A stretch of 64,000 nucleotides of DNA from contig CM075853.1 in the NCBI GenBank assembly GCA_037975125.1, positions 33,781,113 through 33,845,112 of the forward strand. Reading direction: 5' to 3'. How positions within the stretch are numbered: the first letter of the stretch is position 1; each line of letters begins with the position of its first letter. Both the position numbers and the translations under genes were made by a program. This document shows positions 54,836 to 64,000 of the stretch, in pieces. Under the pieces are notes generated by a model that worked only from the letters and a program-made list of their open reading frames with translations, was not told the DNA's origin and made no database searches. The DNA comes from Latrodectus hesperus (taxonomy: Eukaryota > Arthropoda > Arachnida > Araneae > Theridiidae).

Positions 54836-56975
54836 AGTTTATGTATATTCTATAGTATCTGTCAGTTTCATAAGCACTTTATTTAAACTTTCTATTTTAA
54901 AACTAATAATTATTTTATCCACATTTCTTTTATCAAATTTATGTTTTTAATGCAAATAATTTATATCTATACTCATTTTATCATATACTCATATTTAAAA
55001 GCATTTCTTAAAAGTATTTAATTTCTCTTTAAATACTGCACTTATGCTAAATATTTAAATTTTTTATGGTAACTTTTCACAGAAATTTGCTTTTCATTTC
55101 CTATTATACATATGCAGTTCAAGCCTAAGAATTTATAAGTAGGCTATACAAAAAGTTTTTAACCATATTTTCGTTGCAGTTTATGTAAAACTTGCCATCA
55201 AACAAATTCGTATTTTACCTTAACCTTCATCTCACCAATGTTTCTATGCATTTTCATCACAAAAGGACCATTGTGAGGAACATTAGTTCCTAAAGAGAAA
55301 ATTTTACTAGGACATTCATGAGCCTAAAAAGTCTATTTTTTTAACTACACACATTTGATGCAAGAAAAAAATGATGTTTATTTCTAAATTAGAAAATTAT
55401 TTTACAGAGGCAAAAGCGCACTTCGTTTTATATGATTTTTTCAATGAAATGTTTTTTTCTTGAAAAACTTTTAAATTAAGTATTGTAACGAAGAATTACT
55501 TTGGATTAAATCATCATACACTAAGATAAAATTATGGTGATAGTTTTCACGACTCGTGACACTTTATTTATTCCTAGATTGCAATGATGTTTAAATAACC
55601 GCAATATATTGAACCATAATTAAAATGGGCAACAGAAGATTATTTATAAAATTATTACAATTTTAAAAAACATAATAAAGTATTAAAACAAATCTTTAGT
55701 TAAATAGTTGACCAAAGTATAAAAACACATACTTTTAAAAATATATTATACACGAATAAAAACGAAATAATATTTTTTCAAAGAATTTACTTTTTAAAAT
55801 TTCTTAAAGTATTGTTCACTTGTTAACATAACTATATAAGGAAGATCATATAATTTAATGTAAATTTTTTGGCGATAAAAAAGAAGGGCTTATGTATTTG
55901 GTATTTTAATTTAAGAAATATACAACTATGATCAGTTTTCAAATTTCTTGTTAGTCGAACAAATTAAAATATCACAGGAAAATTGAATAAAAATGAACAT
56001 AAGATATAATTTGATCAAATTAAAATTATATACCAGATTTTCTCAAAGAAAGATATTTTATTTTTATTTGTTACGTTTTAAAATTGCAAATGTTAAAATA
56101 AAATATATTGCTCAAATTGAATGTTTAAATATTAGACTTGTTAGAAAATTGCTAAAAATTGATTAAAGCCTATTTCTTAAAATGAATCAACTTATTTTGT
56201 ATTACATATTTTTTCTTTTGACTTTTAAATGAATATATAGGCATGTACAATATAATTTATTATACAATATTACCTTGGTAAATAGACTATATCAGATAAA
56301 TTAAAGGAAGTATTTTTTGATGAGGATTCAATAGCCTTACATAATTAGTACCTTGAGAGGGAGAGAGTTATTCCATATAAAGTAATTATTCATTTTTTTA
56401 TTATTTTCTAACTTGCATAAGAATGATTTAGAGCAATTTAGCTGAAAGATGATTATTTAGTCATTTAGAAAGTGAAAACACTAAAATGAAAGCTATTGAA
56501 CAAATGTATCATTAGAGTACATGCATATAAAAGTTGGGAAAATTATTTACTAATTTACTCTATTGTCTAGATATTATCTTCTCAATATTTCTTTGTGTAT
56601 TTAGTTCTTTGAATGCCATTAAACGAATTATAGCTTAATATGTCTTATGTGTGTTGAAGATATTTAATTTTAAATGATAATTTTACCTACAACTTTGTTT
56701 GGAAACATTTTGAGTACACAACTCGACAGATGTGCAAGCAAAAATCGTTCATACTCTTATTAGTCAATGTTATTCCTTTGACAGTAAACCTAGAACTTAT
56801 TACAAGAAGTTTATTTGTACCAAAACCGTGCACTTCATTCAAAACATTTATATACTGTCAATTTCAAAATGGGGAATTTTTATAAAAGTGCCTATATAAA
56901 TTTTTAATTGAATTGCTAATGAAGAATCTGTTAGATTACTTCATATTATGTTGACAAAACTGGCGGATGCATTTT
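54836..56975. other. AT-rich DNA, no gene recognised
   Basis: Featureless AT-rich sequence without notable open frames or repeats. Confidence 0.5.
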
Positions 56976-58275
56976 GTTGCCATCATCATCATCAGCATTG
57001 GTACGACAGCCTTTGTGGGCCTTGGCCTTCTTCAGAAAGTCTCTGCCATTCCGCCCTTTTTCTAGAAATCGACTTCCAGTTCTTAACTTTAAGTATGTTG
57101 AAGTCTTCTTCCAGGCATTCCTTCAATCTCTTTTTGGGTCTTCCTCTTGGTCTACTATAGAAAGGAGTGATGTTGAAGACATTTATTGGTGTTCTCTCTG
57201 TGCTCATTCTCATGAGTTGGCCTGCCCATCTCATTCTAGATAGATTTATTGATTTAATGATGTCTTCTCCATAGATTTTGTACAGTTTAAAGTTATACCT
57301 TTTTCTTCAGGTGTTATTTTCCAGAACAGTACCAAAAATAGTTCTTAGGAATTTTCTCTCAAAAATCGCTAATGTTTTCTTTTCCTTCATCGTCAAGTTC
57401 CATGTCTCTGGGGCGTAGGCTAAAACTGGCTTAATCAATATCTTGTATAACATTATTTTTATCCTTTTTCCTGATTAGGTGAGATTTCAAAAGAGGTCTT
57501 AGACCAAAGAAACAACGGTTTGCGGCAATGATCCTATTTCTGATTTCAGGAGTGATGTCATTTTGGTAATCAATCTCCGAGTCCAAATAGCTGAAGTTTC
57601 TCACAGACTGAAACTTAAATGTGCCAAACATAAAAGTCTCAGACTGGTATTCTTTTCTTACCACAGAACATATGTTTTGTTTTTCAATGCTTACTCTGAG
57701 CTTCATCTTCTCAGCTGCCTTTTCAAATGCCAAAAAGGCTGTCCTCAGGTCAGTTTTAGATCTTAAAATTATGTCGATATCATCGGCATATGCTGGATTT
57801 TGTACCGATTTGTTGAATATAGTGTCTCTTGTATTAATTTCAGTATCTTTTATCACTTTCTCAAGCGCTATATTAAAGATGAGGCCAATTCATTACCTTG
57901 CTTAACTTCATTGCAGATCTCAAAGGGGGTAGATGTTACTCCCTGGAATCGTACCGCAGAGAAGGTTGATGTGAGAGTGAGCTTTTTGAGATTAATTAAC
58001 TTTAATGGAACTTTAAATTCAACAAGCGCATTAAGTAGCTCTGTACTGTCGATAATATCGTAGGGTGCTTTGAAGTCTACAAATAGATGGTGAGTGTCGA
58101 TTCCATATTCTTTACATTTCCCTAGAATTTGTCTCAACGTGAAGATTTGTTCAGTGGTCGATCAACCTTTTCTAAAGCCACATTGATACTCGCCAACAGC
58201 AGTATCAATAATAGGAGACAAACGGCTAAATAAAATATTTGAAAACACTTTATATGTGACAGGCGCATTTTGTTG
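56976..58275 (-). pseudogene. RTE-like non-LTR retrotransposon 3' fragment (reverse transcriptase)
   Basis: Minus strand. From about 58265 APVTYKVFSNILFSRLSP opens the RT, followed by GEYQCGFRKG, a TGA, STTEQIFTLRQILGKCKEYG and THHLFVDFKAPYDIID (near 58085, the first catalytic Asp block). KQGNELASSLI ends in a frameshift at about 57868. The next frame from 57856 holds NPAYADDIDIILRSK, an intact YADD active site near 57780-57790, and RNRIIAANRCFFGLR. Past a shift and stops, MRWAGQLMRMSTERTPINV (57234 on) leads to the C-terminus RLSYQC and a TGATGATGATGA stretch near 56990, consistent with a simple-repeat 3' tail. The 5' half including the endonuclease is truncated. Three or more disabling lesions. 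Confidence 0.8.
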
Positions 58276-58572
58276 TAATGTGATATAAATAAATTGAATA
58301 AAAAAACACTATTTCGTTTAAATTATGCCTAATCCAATATTAAATTTCAAAAATTCATTTAAAGTTTTAAATGTGATATATTACTGCATACTATATATTA
58401 TACAAATGTGATATAAACTACATTGTTCATATTAGCATAGTATGCCTTCAGAATTGAACTAATACGCAGAAATTTTCCGAGTATTAATTTTCTTTTTTAG
58501 CTTAATCATAGTCAAGTATGTTTAAATATATACGAATGGACATTTTTTGTTACATGATTACGCAATATATAC

Positions 58573-59001
<429 letters not shown>

Positions 59002-59110
59002 AAAACCGGCCAATAAAACACGATCTGGGCACGCGCAATAAATTTGCATGTGACAGAGTCAAGAAACCAATCACAGAACGCCGGTCGCCAGATATTCAGC
59101 GTAGGAAACC

Positions 59111-59146
59111 TATAAAATACCAAGCGGGTATGCGAAGTCGTCATTC
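59111..59146 (+). promoter_or_regulatory. TATA box and initiator of the DD41D transposase
   Basis: TATAAAA at 59111-59117 and TCATTC at 59141-59146, matching the arthropod TCAKTY initiator. The presumed start A is 59143, 32 bp after the TATA box begins. The inferred leader is only about 27 nt and contains a 4-codon upstream ORF (ATG 59159, TGA 59171-59173) whose stop overlaps the transposase ATG. Confidence 0.6.
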
Positions 59147-59169
59147 GGGAACTCGCACATGCCGACGAT

Positions 59170-60249
59170 ATGAGTCTTCCTAGGAAAGTTCGCGGTGAAT
59201 TGATCAAACTCTATTACCAAAATGGGATGAACGCTGCGGAAGCCTTGCGTGTGTATCGCCGCAATCATCGACAACGACGTGGCCCATGTACTCTGCAAGC
59301 TCTGCGTGATTTAGTGCGGAAATTCGAAGATACAGGCTGCACCTGTGACAAACAGCGCTCCGGACGGCCAACTGTTTCTGAGGACGTTGTCATGGAAGTG
59401 CACCATACAGTGACTGCAGGACACACAGAAACCGCAAGAGGCATAGCGCGCGTGTTGGATATTCCGAACTCAACGGTCCGCAAGCTCTTGCGCTCGGTAC
59501 TTCACATGTTTCCCTATCGGTTCCAGCGCGTCCAGATGTTGGAGCCGGGTGACCCACAACAACGTCTGGACTTCGCAAATGCATTTTTGTTACGATATGA
59601 TGCGGATAACGACTGGCCACTTCGCATACTATGGACGGACGAGGCGCATTTCACCTTAAATGGCAGCATTAACACAAAGAATTGTGTGCACTGGGGAGAG
59701 ACGAATCCTCATGCTGTGGCGCCAGTACCATTATTTGACGCCAAAGTGACTGCGTGGTGCGGCATTACAGCTACATTTGTTCTGGGCCCGTTCTTCTTTG
59801 AGGAAACGACCCCGACTGGCCCTGCAACATGTTCTGTAACGGGTCCTCGGTATGCAGCCATGCTGAAAAATTATGTCTTACCGGAGTTGCGTCGGCTGAA
59901 TGCACTCAATGACATTGTTTGGATGCAAGATGGCGCACCTCCACATATAGCGAGGTCAGTTAAAAGGCTCCTGGATCAGCATTTTGGTGATCGCATCATC
60001 TCACGCTATTATCCTTTTCCGTGGCCTGCACGATCCCCAGATCTGACGCCTATGGATTTCTGGTTTTGGGGCTATCTCAAATCCAGAGTTTATCTGTGCA
60101 ATCCTCAAACATTGTCGGACTTAAAGGATTCTATACGGCGTGAGATTGGAAACATCCCTCGTGCCATGTTGCGTGCAGCGACATTGTCCACCGTCTCCCG
60201 CATGCAATGCGTAATTGCCTGTGATGGCACTCATGTGGAAAATGTTTGA
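59170..60249 (+). CDS. Mariner-type DD41D transposase, intact
   Basis: A 359-residue transposase that would bind the terminal repeats and catalyse cut-and-paste transposition at TA sites in the nucleus. Residues 1-60 are a DUF4817-like helix-turn-helix domain (LPRKVRGELIKLYYQNGMNA). A GRP linker lies at 65-67 and a second helix-turn-helix at about 70-110 (RGIARVLDIPNSTVRKLLR). The RNase H-like catalytic domain carries Asp157 (LWTDEAHF), Asp254 (WMQDGAPPH) and Asp296 (SPDLTPMDFWFWG). The last two are separated by 41 residues, hence DD41D, a spacing known from the rosa/Visitor-type mariner lineage. Length is normal and there is no stop or frameshift. ATG 59170 is the first in frame after the promoter; an upstream ATG at 59159 gives only a 4-codon ORF. 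Codon use is balanced, unlike the AT-rich host DNA, suggesting recent arrival. Confidence 0.95.
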   Translation: MSLPRKVRGELIKLYYQNGMNAAEALRVYRRNHRQRRGPCTLQALRDLVRKFEDTGCTCDKQRSGRPTVSEDVVMEVHHTVTAGHTETARGIARVLDIPNSTVRKLLRSVLHMFPYRFQRVQMLEPGDPQQRLDFANAFLLRYDADNDWPLRILWTDEAHFTLNGSINTKNCVHWGETNPHAVAPVPLFDAKVTAWCGITATFVLGPFFFEETTPTGPATCSVTGPRYAAMLKNYVLPELRRLNALNDIVWMQDGAPPHIARSVKRLLDQHFGDRIISRYYPFPWPARSPDLTPMDFWFWGYLKSRVYLCNPQTLSDLKDSIRREIGNIPRAMLRAATLSTVSRMQCVIACDGTHVENV

Positions 60250-60253
60250 AATT

Positions 60254-60259
60254 AATAAA
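60254..60259 (+). terminator. Polyadenylation signal of the DD41D transposase
   Basis: Canonical AATAAA four bases after the stop codon, followed by a T-rich stretch and TGTGTTCTC, a plausible downstream GU-rich element. Transcription would end before the right inverted repeat. Confidence 0.65.
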
Positions 60260-60337
60260 GATTTTTTTCTCTATGTGTTCTCATCATTGAGCAGTGTCTT
60301 GTCTCTGTCGTATGCATTATTCCTCCGTGCGCCTTGA

Positions 60338-64000
<3,663 letters not shown>

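Noticed and set aside
57563..58063. Plus-strand frames of 67-94 codons
   Set aside because: Antisense of the RTE-like reverse transcriptase with its YADD block.
59265..59620. Antisense frames of 72-76 codons within the transposase gene
   Set aside because: Shadows of the less AT-rich coding sequence.

Overview
This is an extremely AT-rich, gene-poor stretch of eukaryotic nuclear DNA. Stop codons are dense in every frame, perfect (TA)n arrays up to about 320 bp long recur throughout, and essentially everything recognisable is a transposable element or its remains. The mix is Tc1/mariner transposons, RNase H-bearing and Jockey-like non-LTR retrotransposons, an RTE-like reverse transcriptase, a Penelope-like element and tRNA-derived SINE-like pieces. 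Together with TATA plus TCA-type initiator promoters inside the transposons, this suggests an arthropod, most likely an arachnid such as a spider. That assignment is inference from repeat families, not from a marker gene. No intact host gene was found. Layout: 1-9 kb is AT-rich DNA with one coding-like relic on the minus strand (2492-3361), a multi-membrane-segment protein, possibly a chemoreceptor, broken by stops. 9.3-16.8 kb holds a SINE-like piece, three TA arrays and a short dispersed repeat present twice. 18.8-20.5 kb is a dead non-LTR element. 26.7-29.7 kb has a dead Tc1 copy and the RNase H end of another retrotransposon. 31.8-33.4 kb is a structurally complete but mutated Tc1 element sitting in a TA array. 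34.9-37.9 kb is a decayed Jockey-like element. 39.5 kb carries a transposase N-terminal relic. 42.6-44.6 kb is a Penelope-like fragment between two nearly identical ~0.5 kb inverted arms. 51.4-54.8 kb has a SINE-like relic, a compound microsatellite, a dead Tc1-like transposase and an unassigned coding-like segment. 57-58.3 kb is an RTE-like relic. The only intact gene is the 359-residue DD41D transposase (59170-60249) of a 1.93 kb mariner-type element with ~0.3 kb inverted repeats, its own TATA/initiator promoter and a polyadenylation signal. It is far less AT-rich than its surroundings and looks recently inserted. How the parts relate: the elements do not form a pathway. The recurring theme is the association of element ends with (TA)n arrays. 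Two TA-targeting transposons are bounded on both sides by TA repeats, and a Tc1-like relic and the Penelope-like element each touch one. The three compound microsatellites all keep the polarity (TA)n then (TG)n.
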